Below, piece by piece: positions 1 to 8,458 of a stretch of 64,000 bases of DNA. Under the pieces are notes generated by a model. It was given only the letters and a program-made list of their open reading frames with translations, was not told the origin of the DNA and did not search any database. Numbering within the stretch: the first letter of the stretch is position 1; the number at the start of each line of letters is the position of its first letter. The stretch is from Skermanella rosea (lineage in GTDB: Bacteria; Pseudomonadota; Alphaproteobacteria; Azospirillales; Azospirillaceae). Made by a program: the position numbers and the translations under genes. Location of the stretch: positions 266,001 to 330,000 of the forward strand of contig NZ_CP086112.1 in the NCBI RefSeq assembly GCF_016806835.2, read 5' to 3'.

Positions 1-272
1 GCTCCCCCCGTCTCTCCCGGAACCAGGGGGATCGTGATGCCGACCTCATCCATCTTGCTGCGGGCATGCAGGACAGCGGCACCCGTGCCTTCCGCTGCCG
101 AGATGCCCCGCAGGCTGGTCGAGAATGCCTGCAGGGCGGCCAGCAGCGCCATGCTCAGGATGATGAAGGCAACCAGGGTCTCGATCAGGGTGAAGCCCGG
201 TGCGGCCCCCCGCGGCGCTCCCCGCCGGCCGGAAGCTCCCAGAAAGCGCGCGCTACTCGACAATCCGAACAT
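1..272 (-). CDS. gspI: Type II secretion minor pseudopilin GspI (3' end outside window)
   Basis: The product begins MFGLSSSARFLG and, after a long basic leader, shows the prepilin cleavage and N-methylation motif GFTLIETLVAF with Glu at position +5 and a hydrophobic stretch. This is the hallmark of class-III signal peptides of pseudopilins. GspI caps the T2SS pseudopilus with GspJ and GspK. The ATG at 272 lies inside the 3' end of gspH (20-bp overlap), so translation is probably coupled. The gene runs off the left edge, so its C-terminus is not seen. The I assignment rests on position after gspH and the short post-helix region; GspJ or GspG is less likely. Confidence 0.7.
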   Translation of the reverse strand, partial: MFGLSSSARFLGASGRRGAPRGAAPGFTLIETLVAFIILSMALLAALQAFSTSLRGISAAEGTGAAVLHARSKMDEVGITIPLVPGETGG

Positions 273-714
273 GGCCGGTCAGCCAGTCGACGGTGACGGT
301 ATGGCTCGAACGGCCGGAAGACAGGCTTATCCGACCTCCGGTCGAGCTGCCGTCGGGAAAGAAGCGGATGCTTCCGGCGCGGTCGCCCTCGGTTTCCTGG
401 GTGGCTGTCCGCATGGAGAAATCGAAGGTGCCGAGCTGCCGATTGTTCGGCCGGTATGAGAGAGTGTAAGTCCCGGATCCGACGTCCAGGGTCAGCGTCG
501 TTTCGTCGTTGGACCGGATGGCCTGCCCGCGCGCATCGCGCAGCGCCGCGGCCAACTCGCCTGCGGCGGCGCGCTGCCGCAGGGACGGTGCCAGCCTTCC
601 GAGATCGGGCAGGGCCAGGGCCGCGACGAGAGCCATGATGGCGAGGACGACGAGCATCTCGAGCAGGGTGAAGCCGTTCGCGATCGGGCCATGCGACGCC
701 TCAGAACGCGACAT
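253..714 (-). CDS. gspH: Type II secretion minor pseudopilin GspH
   Basis: Length is 153 aa. I chose the start MSRSEASHG at 714, which overlaps the gspF stop by 14 bp; a longer reading from 813 would lie wholly inside gspF. A short leader ends at Gly before FTLLEMLVVLAIM, the prepilin peptidase site with Glu5. The rest fits the beta-rich globular domain of GspH, for example TLTLDVGSGTYTL and the C-terminal TVTVDWLTGHVRIVE. It would be processed by the prepilin peptidase encoded at 3794-4444 and assembled near the pseudopilus tip in the inner membrane. Confidence 0.8.
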   Translation of the reverse strand: MSRSEASHGPIANGFTLLEMLVVLAIMALVAALALPDLGRLAPSLRQRAAAGELAAALRDARGQAIRSNDETTLTLDVGSGTYTLSYRPNNRQLGTFDFSMRTATQETEGDRAGSIRFFPDGSSTGGRISLSSGRSSHTVTVDWLTGHVRIVE

Positions 715-1906
715 TGTACGACCCCAGGATCGCGGAAAAAACGGAGGCGATGATCCCGGCGACCACGATGCCGAGAAGGACCGTGATGACAGGCACCAGA
801 AGTCCCAGGACACGCTGGATCGAGCGCTTCACCTCCTCGTCGTAGATCTCGGCGATGCGGCCCAGCATTTCTTCCAGCTGGCCGCTCTCCTCTCCGATCC
901 GGACCAGGTGGATCACCATCGGCGGGAACACGCCGGCGCGCGACAGCGGCTCCGCCAAACCCTCGCCTTTCTTGAGGTGACGCTCGACCCCGGCGAGCTT
1001 CCCGGCAACGGCGCCGTTGCCGATCGTCTCGATCGTCATGGCGAGCGCTGCCAGCAGGCTGACGCCGTTGACCAGCAGCGTTCCCAAAGTCCTGCTGAAC
1101 CGGACCGCCTCGATCCTCGCGATCAGACCGCCGACCAGGGGAAGACGCAGCGCCAGCGCGTCGCGGCTCCGACGGAATGCCGGGCTGCGCATCGCCCAGC
1201 TGAGCGCCAGGACCGCCGAGCAGCAACCCAGTCCCAGGGCCAGCCACCAGGTCCTGAGGAAGTCGGACAGCCACAGGATAATCCGGGTGGAAAGCGGCAG
1301 TGCCGCGCCCGCCGCGTCGAACAGGGTGCGGAACTCGGGTATTATCAGGGTGAGGATGAGGATCACGGAAACAAATGCCGTGACGAGGACGAAGATCGGG
1401 TACTGGAGGGCTTGGCGGACCGTCTCCTCGAGCGCTTGGCGGCGCGCCAGCATCTCCGCGACCTGTGCCAGGACGGTCTTGAGGCTGCCGCCCGCCTCGC
1501 CGGCCCGAACCATGCCGACATAGACGCGCGGAAAGACGTCGCCCTGCGCCTGGAGGGCGTCCGCGAACGAAGCCCCGCCGCGAACCCTGTCGAGCACCCG
1601 GACGGTGAGGTCCCGGAATGCCGGCCTGTCGGTCAGTTCGCTGACCAGCGCCAGCGCCCGGTCGAGCGGGACCTCGGCGCGCAGCAGTGTCGCCAGTTCG
1701 CGGGTAAAGGGCAGCAGATCCTTGGTACCCTTCCGTTGCCCCCGAAGACCTGGCCTGGACCGGCGCGCGGAACCTTCCTCGGCGCGGATCGCCAAGCTTC
1801 CCTGGCGGCGCAAATGCTCGATGACGGCGCTCCGCGACGGCGCGTCGATATCGCCCTCGACGACCTTGCCCTCCGCCGTGACGGCCTTGAAGCGGAAGTT
1901 CGGCAC
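701..1906 (-). CDS. gspF: Type II secretion inner-membrane protein GspF
   Basis: The 401-aa protein has the full GspF/PilC architecture: an N-terminal cytoplasmic segment (FRFKAVTAEGKVVEGDI), two T2SSF domains (about residues 65-190 and 270-390), each followed by hydrophobic segments, and a C-terminal transmembrane helix (VLGLLVPVITVLLGIVVAG). Length matches the family (about 400 aa). It forms the inner-membrane platform that couples the GspE ATPase to pseudopilus assembly. The start is 2 bp downstream of the gspE stop, and the end overlaps gspH, which indicates a tight operon. Confidence 0.92.
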   Translation of the reverse strand: MPNFRFKAVTAEGKVVEGDIDAPSRSAVIEHLRRQGSLAIRAEEGSARRSRPGLRGQRKGTKDLLPFTRELATLLRAEVPLDRALALVSELTDRPAFRDLTVRVLDRVRGGASFADALQAQGDVFPRVYVGMVRAGEAGGSLKTVLAQVAEMLARRQALEETVRQALQYPIFVLVTAFVSVILILTLIIPEFRTLFDAAGAALPLSTRIILWLSDFLRTWWLALGLGCCSAVLALSWAMRSPAFRRSRDALALRLPLVGGLIARIEAVRFSRTLGTLLVNGVSLLAALAMTIETIGNGAVAGKLAGVERHLKKGEGLAEPLSRAGVFPPMVIHLVRIGEESGQLEEMLGRIAEIYDEEVKRSIQRVLGLLVPVITVLLGIVVAGIIASVFSAILGSYNVAF

Positions 1907-1908
1907 CT

Positions 1909-3618
1909 TTACCCCTCCCGCGTGACGCGCAGGATTTCCTGGTACGAGGTAAGGCCTGCCAGCGCCTTCCTCATGCCGTCATCGAACAGCGTGCTCATGC
2001 CCTCCTCGACCGCGGCGCGGTGGAGGACGCGGCTCTCGGACCGCCGGAGCACGAGCTGACGTATGTGGTCCGACATGATCAGGGTCTCGAGGATTGTCGT
2101 CCGCCCCCTGTAGCCGGTACCGCCGCACTCCGGGCAGCCTGCGGGACGGTAGAGGGTGATCTCCTCATCCCCGGTGAAGCGCGCCAGACCAAGCTGGCCG
2201 GTCAGTTCGGGCAAGGCGCGGAAGGGCTGCCTGCAGCGCCGGCACAGGGTCCGGATCAGCCGCTGGGCGGAAACGCCGTTCAGGGTCGAGGTGACGAGAT
2301 AATCGTCCAGACCCATGTCCACCAGCCGGGTGACGCTGGCGGCGGCGCTGTTGGTGTGCAGCGTCGACAGCACGAGGTGACCGGTCAGGGCTGCCTGGGC
2401 CGCGATCTGGGCCGTCGCCAGGTCGCGGATCTCGCCGACCAGGATGATGTTCGGGTCCTGGCGCAGGATGTGACGGAGTACATTGGCGAAATCCAGCCCG
2501 ATCGCCGGCTTGACCTGGATCTGGTTGACGCCGTCGAGCTGGTACTCGACCGGGTCCTCGACGGTGATGATCTTGATCTCGGGCGTGTTCAGCCGGACCA
2601 GGGACGCGTAGAGCGTGGTCGTCTTCCCGCTGCCGGTCGGGCCGGTCACGAGGAAGATCCCGTCGGGCTGCTCGAGTCCGCGCAGATAGGTTTCCAGGTT
2701 GCGGTCGGCGATACCGAGGGCCGCGAAGTCGAGGGCGATCCGCTCCCGGTCGAGGGCACGGATCGCAATGGTCTCGCCGTAAAGCGTCGGCAGCGTCGAC
2801 ACACGGAGATCGATCGCCGAACCGTGCGCCGCGAACTTGATGCGTCCGTCCTGGGGCAACCGGCGCTCTGCGATGTTCAGCTTGGCCATGATCTTGATGC
2901 GCGACGTGATCGCCGCCCTGAGGCGGAACGGCGGAGAGTCGCCTTCGCGCAGCACGCCGTCGATGCGGTAGCGCAGTCGCAGTCTCGTCTCGAAGGGTTC
3001 CAGATGGATGTCCGTGGCACCGATCTCGATCGCCCGTGTGATGATCCGGTTGACCAGGCGGATCACGGGAGCCTCGCTCGCCAAGTCCTTCAGGTGCTCG
3101 ACATCGAGCGCAAGGGTATCATCCTCGGTATCCGAGCAGTCTTCGTCGTTCGCCGCTGCGCCGGGCCGCGCATACAGCCGGTCGATCGCCCGCTCGAGTT
3201 CACTGGGTACCGCGACGCGCGGATCCACCGCGCACCGGGCGACGGTCCGCACCGCGTCGATGGCGAAGGCGTCGTGGGGATCGGCCATCGCCAGGATCAG
3301 GGTTTCACCGGCGAAAGCCAGCGGCAGGACGGCGGAATCGCGCAGAAAGCGCTGGCTGAGCTGATCCTCCAGGAGCGGCGCCTCGGGATAGTCCTGTTCG
3401 GCCACAAGCGGCAGGCCGCTGGTTTCGGCAATGGCCGAGGCCAGATCGCGTTCGGAGATCAGGCCCAACTTGACCAGGATGTGTCGGATCGGCTCGCCGC
3501 TGCTGGCACGGAGCCGAGAGACGCGCTCCAGGGATGCCCTGTCCAGCCGCCCGGTGCCAACCAGCATGTCAACCACCCGGTCATCGAGGATGGATTGTTC
3601 CTGCGCCGCCAGAGACAT
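1909..3618 (-). CDS. gspE: Type II secretion ATPase GspE
   Basis: Length is 569 aa from the ATG at 3618 (MSLAAQEQ); the open frame continues upstream without similarity. It contains an N-terminal T2SSE domain, Walker A GPTGSGKTTT near residue 325, an Asp box (KIITVEDPVEY), Walker B (NIILVGEIRD), a His box (STLHTNSAA), and the zinc-binding tetracysteine pair CRRC...CPECGGTGY near the C-terminus that distinguishes GspE/PilB ATPases. It powers pseudopilus assembly from the cytoplasmic face through GspF. It is the third gene of the operon, about 175 bp after the peptidase gene. Confidence 0.93.
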   Translation of the reverse strand: MSLAAQEQSILDDRVVDMLVGTGRLDRASLERVSRLRASSGEPIRHILVKLGLISERDLASAIAETSGLPLVAEQDYPEAPLLEDQLSQRFLRDSAVLPLAFAGETLILAMADPHDAFAIDAVRTVARCAVDPRVAVPSELERAIDRLYARPGAAANDEDCSDTEDDTLALDVEHLKDLASEAPVIRLVNRIITRAIEIGATDIHLEPFETRLRLRYRIDGVLREGDSPPFRLRAAITSRIKIMAKLNIAERRLPQDGRIKFAAHGSAIDLRVSTLPTLYGETIAIRALDRERIALDFAALGIADRNLETYLRGLEQPDGIFLVTGPTGSGKTTTLYASLVRLNTPEIKIITVEDPVEYQLDGVNQIQVKPAIGLDFANVLRHILRQDPNIILVGEIRDLATAQIAAQAALTGHLVLSTLHTNSAAASVTRLVDMGLDDYLVTSTLNGVSAQRLIRTLCRRCRQPFRALPELTGQLGLARFTGDEEITLYRPAGCPECGGTGYRGRTTILETLIMSDHIRQLVLRRSESRVLHRAAVEEGMSTLFDDGMRKALAGLTSYQEILRVTREG

Positions 3619-3793
3619 GACGTCCCCTGTCGTTCTTGTTCTTCGTTTCCCCGGTCGGGCGCGCATCGACCGCAAGCGAAACGCAGCGCTCCCGTTTTCC
3701 GAACAGGGTAGAAGGAACCCCCGCGCATTGCTACGCGCTGCACGGAATACCTCCAACGTCGGGAGGCATCCGGCGGAACTCGCACCCTCGGTG

Positions 3794-4444
3794 TCAGCCG
3801 ATCTGCAGGGGTCCGTGCAGCCAGACGATCCAGAACCCGAGCGCGAGATAGGGGCCGAAGGCGATCGGAGCATCCCCGGTGCCGCAGCACCGGCTGCAGG
3901 AGGAAACAAAACTGACGGAAAGCGCCGTGATCGCGGCGATCAGGACCACGCTGGGCAGGCCAGCCCACCCGACCCAGGCGCCGGCGGCGGCCAGCAGCTT
4001 CGCGTCGCCGAGGCCGATCCCCTCGCGCCCCCGCAGCATCCGGTAAAGCCGGCGGATGGCGGACACGCTGGCGTATCCGGCGACGACCCCGATCCCTTGC
4101 GCCGTGACCGCGCCGGTCGTCAGCCACGACACCACCAGCCCGGCCGGAACCAGCGGCAGGATCAGAGGGTCCGGCAGCCAGTAATGCCTCAGGTCGATCA
4201 TGGCCGCCGCGATCAGAACCCATCCAAGCGCGCAGCCGGCCCAGGAGAGCGGTTCCGGAAGGACGGCGCAGGACCAGAAAGCGGCTCCAAGGGAGGCGGC
4301 GGCTGCGCTGGCGAAGGATCGATCCGGGGGATCGTCCGGACTCCGATCATCGGTCGGCAGCTGCCCGAGCGCCACGGAAATCAGGCCGCCGGCCGTCAGG
4401 GAAAGGGCAGTGATGGTGAGATACATGCCTGCCGAAAAGGTCAT
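3794..4444 (-). CDS. gspO: Prepilin peptidase, A24 family (GspO/PilD-like, short form)
   Basis: The 216-aa polytopic membrane protein has both catalytic aspartate motifs of type IV prepilin peptidases: Asp in AAMIDLRHYWLPDPL and Asp in GIGLGDAKLLAAAGAW. It would cleave the leaders of GspH, GspI and GspK. It lacks the N-terminal zinc/methyltransferase domain of full-length PilD/GspO, so it is a short form; N-methylation may come from elsewhere or be absent. The start MTFSAGMYL at 4444 lies 25 bp after gspK. A peptidase gene inside the gsp operon, between K and E, is not the usual order. Confidence 0.85.
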   Translation of the reverse strand: MTFSAGMYLTITALSLTAGGLISVALGQLPTDDRSPDDPPDRSFASAAAASLGAAFWSCAVLPEPLSWAGCALGWVLIAAAMIDLRHYWLPDPLILPLVPAGLVVSWLTTGAVTAQGIGVVAGYASVSAIRRLYRMLRGREGIGLGDAKLLAAAGAWVGWAGLPSVVLIAAITALSVSFVSSCSRCCGTGDAPIAFGPYLALGFWIVWLHGPLQIG

Positions 4445-4469
4445 GCCGTTTGCTTGTTCATGCGGTTCC

Positions 4470-5426
4470 TCACCCGTTCCGTGTCGGCACGATGGGACGG
4501 CCTGTGGTCCACCCCAGGACGCGGTAGGGCAGTTCCGGATCCCGGGAGCAGTATATCCGGGCGACACGGACATACCGGCCGCCGCCTGGCGTGGCGGCCT
4601 GGGCCCGTATGACGAAGACCTCCCGCTCCGAGGGTGCAATCCGTTCCCTGGTCGCGGAGCCCGGTCCCCGCAAGTCGCGCCCATATCCCGTGTCGCCATT
4701 TCTCGAGACATTTTCCGAAGGTGCCTCGCGGGCCGGGCGGGGGTCAGCCGTGAGGACGCGATCGAGTTCGGCACGCATGAAGCCCGTGACAGCGTAAACG
4801 ACCTCGTCCGACGCCACATCCGGATCAAGCCGCGAGAGACGACTGTCCGCGGTGACATATGGCAGTATGCGCTGATACACCGCAGGCGTTATTCCGTCGA
4901 CTTGCTGGAGTTCCTCCACGACGTCGAAGAACCTGTTTCCAGACGCCTCCGGATCGCGCATACCGGGGGCGGCCTGGGCCCAAGCTGTCGACGACCCGGG
5001 GCCAGGACGCCGGAACGACGTGATAGCTCTTGCCAGAAGGACTCCCTCCGCGGGCGTCATTCCAGTCGCGGTCATCAATCGGGCGAGTTCTTCCGCGGTG
5101 GCATGGTTGAGGTTCAGCAGACCGGCTTCATCCTGAACCGACAGGACGACCGTGCCGCCGCCGACGGGAATATCGAACGGCGTGCCGTCCTCAGGCAGGA
5201 TCCTGATCCCCTGCGGATCGAGCAGCGCCAGGATGGCGAGGTGAACGCCGGCGTCGGCGGTGGCTTCGGCCTGCGCCGAGATCAGGTGATTGCGCGCCAA
5301 GGCGACACTGGTTCTGGAGTTTGTCGTCGCATTGGCGGCGATCAAGGCCAGCAGCATTATGGTCCATAAAACGCTCAGGAGCGCCACGCCGCGCTGGGAC
5401 TCGGGTCGCGACGTTCGGCGGTTCAT
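4470..5426 (-). CDS. gspK: Type II secretion minor pseudopilin GspK
   Basis: About 318 aa from MNRRTSRPES (5426); an ATG at 5453 is an alternative. The start QRGVALLSVLWTIMLLALIA is the prepilin-type leader with a hydrophobic helix; GspK lacks Glu5, as here. The long helical domain contains GLLNLNHATAEELARLM and VDGITPAVYQRILPYVT, the helix-hairpin repeats typical of GspK. It forms the pseudopilus tip with GspI and GspJ. It is the first gene seen in this operon, so the order K-O-E-F-H-I differs from the usual C-to-N-O order. Confidence 0.85.
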   Translation of the reverse strand: MNRRTSRPESQRGVALLSVLWTIMLLALIAANATTNSRTSVALARNHLISAQAEATADAGVHLAILALLDPQGIRILPEDGTPFDIPVGGGTVVLSVQDEAGLLNLNHATAEELARLMTATGMTPAEGVLLARAITSFRRPGPGSSTAWAQAAPGMRDPEASGNRFFDVVEELQQVDGITPAVYQRILPYVTADSRLSRLDPDVASDEVVYAVTGFMRAELDRVLTADPRPAREAPSENVSRNGDTGYGRDLRGPGSATRERIAPSEREVFVIRAQAATPGGGRYVRVARIYCSRDPELPYRVLGWTTGRPIVPTRNG

Positions 5427-5519
5427 GCGCCAACCTGGAGTCTTGGGCGACATGCTCTTGACCGGGCTGCGGGCTCTGCACGAAGTAAACCCCTATTTCG
5501 GTGAAATTGGAAGGAACTG

Positions 5520-5690
5520 CCTCATGCACCGCTCGCGCTGGCGCATTGGTTGGTGCGAGTTCTCCGCGCAATTGTTCAGATAACGACTTTGCCGGTGTTC
5601 AATGTGCGGGATGGTCGTCCGCTTGGCCGCCGCGTAACTTTCCGGGGCATCGTCAAGTTGATGGGCGAAAGCTGAGGGTTGGGCGAGCTT
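5520..5690 (-). pseudogene. IS6-family transposase fragment (copy B)
   Basis: A short minus-strand stretch encodes SYAAAKRTTIPHIEHRQSRYLNNCAENSHQP followed by MRQRERCMRQF. This matches the catalytic Glu region of IS6/IS240 transposases (consensus NNRAENSHQPTRRRE). Only about 50 residues remain. It lies directly next to a longer fragment of a related transposase and is more diverged than it, so two separate copies decayed here. Confidence 0.6.
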
Positions 5691-5713
5691 GACGGCGCAC
5701 AGGGTTGGTGGTG

Positions 5714-6230
5714 TTAGGCGGCTTGTTTGATGCCGCAGGCGTCGTGCCACGCCTCGAAGGTGCGGGTTCGCTCGGCACGGTAGTCTCGGTCGCTGGCAGG
5801 AGGTGGCGGGGCAGGAGGAAGAGGTTGTTACTCTGGTTGTGGGCGAACAAGAAGCGTTGGGCATGTCGGGCCGACTTGAACCGCTTCATCTGCCGTTCGC
5901 GTCGCCTTGTTGGCTGGTGCGAGTTTTCCGCCCGGTTGTTGAAGCCCTTGTGCTGGCGGTGCTCGACGCCCGGCATGATCTCCTTCTTGGCCGCGCCGTA
6001 GGAGCCCAGCTTATCCGTGATCATGACCCGAGAAGCCCAGCATTGCCGCTTCAGCAGCTTGTGCAGCAGCCGCTTGGCCGCCTTCTTGTCGCGCCGGTTC
6101 TGAACCAGAACATCGAGCAACGACTTCGTCCATATGCCACTTGTCTCCGGGCTGGGGCAGCCGCCGCCGGAGGATGTTGGCGAACTCCTGATCGAACTTG
6201 AGCCGGAGAGGCCGTTGCGGTTCTGACGGC
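5714..6230 (-). pseudogene. IS6-family transposase remnant (copy A)
   Basis: Read across three frames, the remnant shows LKFDQEFANILRRRLPQPGDKWHMDEVV, then LDVLVQNRRDKKAAKRLL, VMITDKLGSYGAAKKEI and NNRAENSHQPTRRRERQMKRF, ending TFEAWHDACGIKQAA. These are consecutive blocks of an IS6/IS240-type DDE transposase (the Asp of WHMDE, the Asp of MITDK, the Glu of RAENS). About 20 residues after the first Asp are missing and two frameshifts are needed, and the N-terminal helix-turn-helix is gone. It abuts the terminase remnant at about 6235. Confidence 0.7.
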
Positions 6231-6237
6231 GGTACCC

Positions 6238-7245
6238 ATATCCGAGGCGATGAACAAGCTCCGCGGCTGCCTCCACTCGTCCGATGGCGTCCGCTGCGTG
6301 ATGCTGGCGACCGGGAACCCTGGAGGGCCGGGGCACAACGCGGTGAAGGAGCGGTGGATCGACCCGGCACCGGGGGGCTTCTCCCCGATCCGTGATCCCG
6401 AGAGCGGCGAGACGCGGGTCTACATCCCCAGTCGCCTCGAGGACAATTTGGCGATGATGCGGAACGACCCCGGCTATGAACGCCGGCTAATGGCTACGGG
6501 GAACAGCCAGCTCGTGAAGGCGTGGCGGTACGGGGATTGGAACGTCACCTTCGGCGGCGCCTTCGATGACCTGTGGCGACCGGATCGGCATATCCTGAAG
6601 CCATTCCGTTTCCCGCCCGGCTTCACCTTCCACCGATCGTTCGACTGGGGTTCTGCCGCTCCCAGCGCCCTTCAGTTCTGGGCCATTTCGGACGGCACGC
6701 CCATCCCGGAGATGGGTGGGTTCGTCTTTCCCCGCGGCTCCCTGATCCTGTTCGGGGAATGGTACACCGTGGCGAAGAACGCCAACGGCACCGTCAAACC
6801 CAACGTTGGCCTTCGGTTGACCAATCAGGCACTCGGCAAGGGGATTGCTGGACGGTCTGCGGGTCGGACCTGGGCGGGCTGTGTAGCCGACCCGTCCATC
6901 TTCGCCGAGCCGGGGCGGGAGAGCATCCATTCCGACATGACCAAGGGCGCGCGCGAGATCGGGCAGACGCTCGACTTCAAGCCTGCCAACAACGACCGCA
7001 TCACCGGCTGGCAGCGCATGCGCGACGTGCTGGAGAACGCGGCCGAGGACATCCCGGAGAAGCCGGGGCTGTGGGCCTTCGAGAACTGCATCAACTTCCT
7101 GCGCACCGTGCCGACCCTCCAGCGGGATGAATCCAAGCCGGACGACATTGACACCGATCAGGAAGACCACTGCGGCGATGCCGCCAGATACGCCGTAATG
7201 AGCAGGGAGCCACCGCGCATGAGGTTAGGTAGAACACGCCTGTAG
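6238..7245 (+). pseudogene. Phage terminase large subunit, 5'-truncated
   Basis: The readable product from 6250 is 331 aa. It matches the end of the ATPase domain (RCVMLATGNPGGPGHNAVKERW) and the RNase H-like nuclease domain of headful terminases, with acidic residues in TFHRSFDWGSA, AGCVADPSIF and DHCGDAARYAVM. The Walker A half is missing; the frame stays open a few codons upstream of the first ATG and then runs into IS6 debris. No other phage gene is near, so this is a relic. It could only package DNA if an intact copy existed elsewhere. Confidence 0.75.
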
Positions 7246-7287
7246 TTTAACTAAGCCTGAAGCAATAAGTTTCCAGAACGGCAAAGC

Positions 7288-7579
7288 TCACTTTTTGGCG
7301 GCATACTGGGCCTCGAGACTGCGCAGGTAGGCCTGGGGATCGCGCCTGAAGCGGCTGCCTCTGGTCCGCTGCAGACGGCGAGCCCTGATGTCGGCCCGCA
7401 GGGCGAGCCAGCGGGTTCGATCAACCCCGGCCAGATCGGCGGCCTCGAGTGGCGCGAGGCGGGAGACCACCCAGGCGACCAGACGGGCGGGACCGCTGAC
7501 CACGGTGGCCGAGGAGGCGGCGCGCCGACCGGTCGTGCGCCGCTGACAGTAGCGGTAGGAGCCGAACAGCCCTTCCAGC
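7288..7579 (-). pseudogene. ISNCY-like transposase, C-terminal part
   Basis: Minus-strand frame encoding EGLFGSYRYCQRRTTGRR through DPQAYLRSLEAQYAAKK. It is the direct continuation of the reading that stops at NNALEG at the other side of the IS66 insertion (about 16701). The join NNALEG/LFGSYRY restores a normal transposase C-terminus. This explains an otherwise orphan 100-aa frame left of the IS66 element. Confidence 0.75.
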
Positions 7580-7676
7580 GTAACCGGCCGGTCCAGGCCG
7601 CCTTACAAGGACTTTGCTATCGAGATAGCTTACGTCGTTAACGACGTCGTTATGGACGTCAACAGCGAGGTGAGAT

Positions 7677-8051
7677 ATGCGGGTGGAGGTGCTGAGCAGG
7701 GGAGAGCGCCGGCGTCGCTGGTCATTGGACGAGAAGATGCGGATTGTTGCCGAGGCTGCCGCTCCCGGGTCCAGCGTCTCGGAGGTGGCCCGCCGGCATG
7801 ACATCTCCCGGCAGAACATCTATCAGTGGCGCTGCGAGTTGAAGCACAAGGCTGTCCATCCAACGGGTAAGGCCTTATTCCTCCCGGTCGAAGTGACGGA
7901 GGACGAGCCGAGCCCGGGCGCTGGATGCGGCGGGGATGTGCCAGGCCACCCTGTCGAGATCGGGCTGCGCAGTGGCCGCACCCTCCGCTTTGCCGCCGAC
8001 ATTCCGGATCGCGTTCTGATGCGGCTGATCCGGGTCGCGGAGGCGGCATGA
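7677..8051 (+). CDS. tnpA: IS66 TnpA (helix-turn-helix accessory protein)
   Basis: The 124-aa protein contains the helix-turn-helix RRWSLDEKMRIVAEAA...SVSEVARRHDISRQNIYQWR, typical of the first IS66 ORF. It ends in an ATGA overlap with tnpB. It is needed with TnpB and TnpC for IS66 transposition. The copy appears intact. Confidence 0.88.
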   Translation: MRVEVLSRGERRRRWSLDEKMRIVAEAAAPGSSVSEVARRHDISRQNIYQWRCELKHKAVHPTGKALFLPVEVTEDEPSPGAGCGGDVPGHPVEIGLRSGRTLRFAADIPDRVLMRLIRVAEAA

Positions 8052-8395
8052 TCGGCCCGGGCACCGGCGTTCGGGTTTATCTCGCCTGCGGGGTCACGGA
8101 CCTGCGCAAGGGGATCGCCGGGCTGGCGGCGGTCGCGCAGGAGCATCTCCGGCAGGCCCCCGGCTCGGGTGCCGTCTTCGCCTTCCGGGGGCGTCGGGGC
8201 GACAGGATCAAGCTGCTCCACTGGGACGGCCAGGGGTTTTGCTTGTATTACAAGGTTCTCGAGCAGGGCCGCTTCCCCTGGCCAGCACCTTCGGACGGAT
8301 CGGTACGGCTGACGGCGGCACAACTCGCAATGCTGTGGGAGGGAATTGATTGGAGACGTCCCGCCTGGACTTCCCGGCCGACGCGGGTCGGGTGA
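8048..8395 (+). CDS. tnpB: IS66 TnpB
   Basis: The 115-aa product contains VYLACGVTDLRKGIAGLA, GAVFAFRGRRGDRIKLLHWDGQGFCLYYK and FPWPAPSDGSVRLTAAQLAMLWEGIDWR, the diagnostic TnpB_IS66 (Orf2) sequence. The biochemical role is unknown but it is required for transposition of IS66-type elements. Translation is coupled to tnpA by the ATGA overlap. The copy appears intact. Confidence 0.92.
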   Translation: MIGPGTGVRVYLACGVTDLRKGIAGLAAVAQEHLRQAPGSGAVFAFRGRRGDRIKLLHWDGQGFCLYYKVLEQGRFPWPAPSDGSVRLTAAQLAMLWEGIDWRRPAWTSRPTRVG

Positions 8396-8458
8396 CATTC
8401 TCTGGTCATGACTGAGGGATTACTGTTACCCGCCATGAAGTTCTGCTAAACTTGATCC

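Noticed and set aside
509-3711. Long plus-strand open frames (509-2059, 2020-3711) opposite gspF/gspE
   Set aside because: They are antisense shadows in GC-rich DNA: Gln/Asp/Arg-rich, no domains, and the opposite strand has clear T2SS genes.
6238-7245. Prophage
   Set aside because: Only a truncated terminase gene is present, without capsid, portal, lysis or integrase genes beside it.
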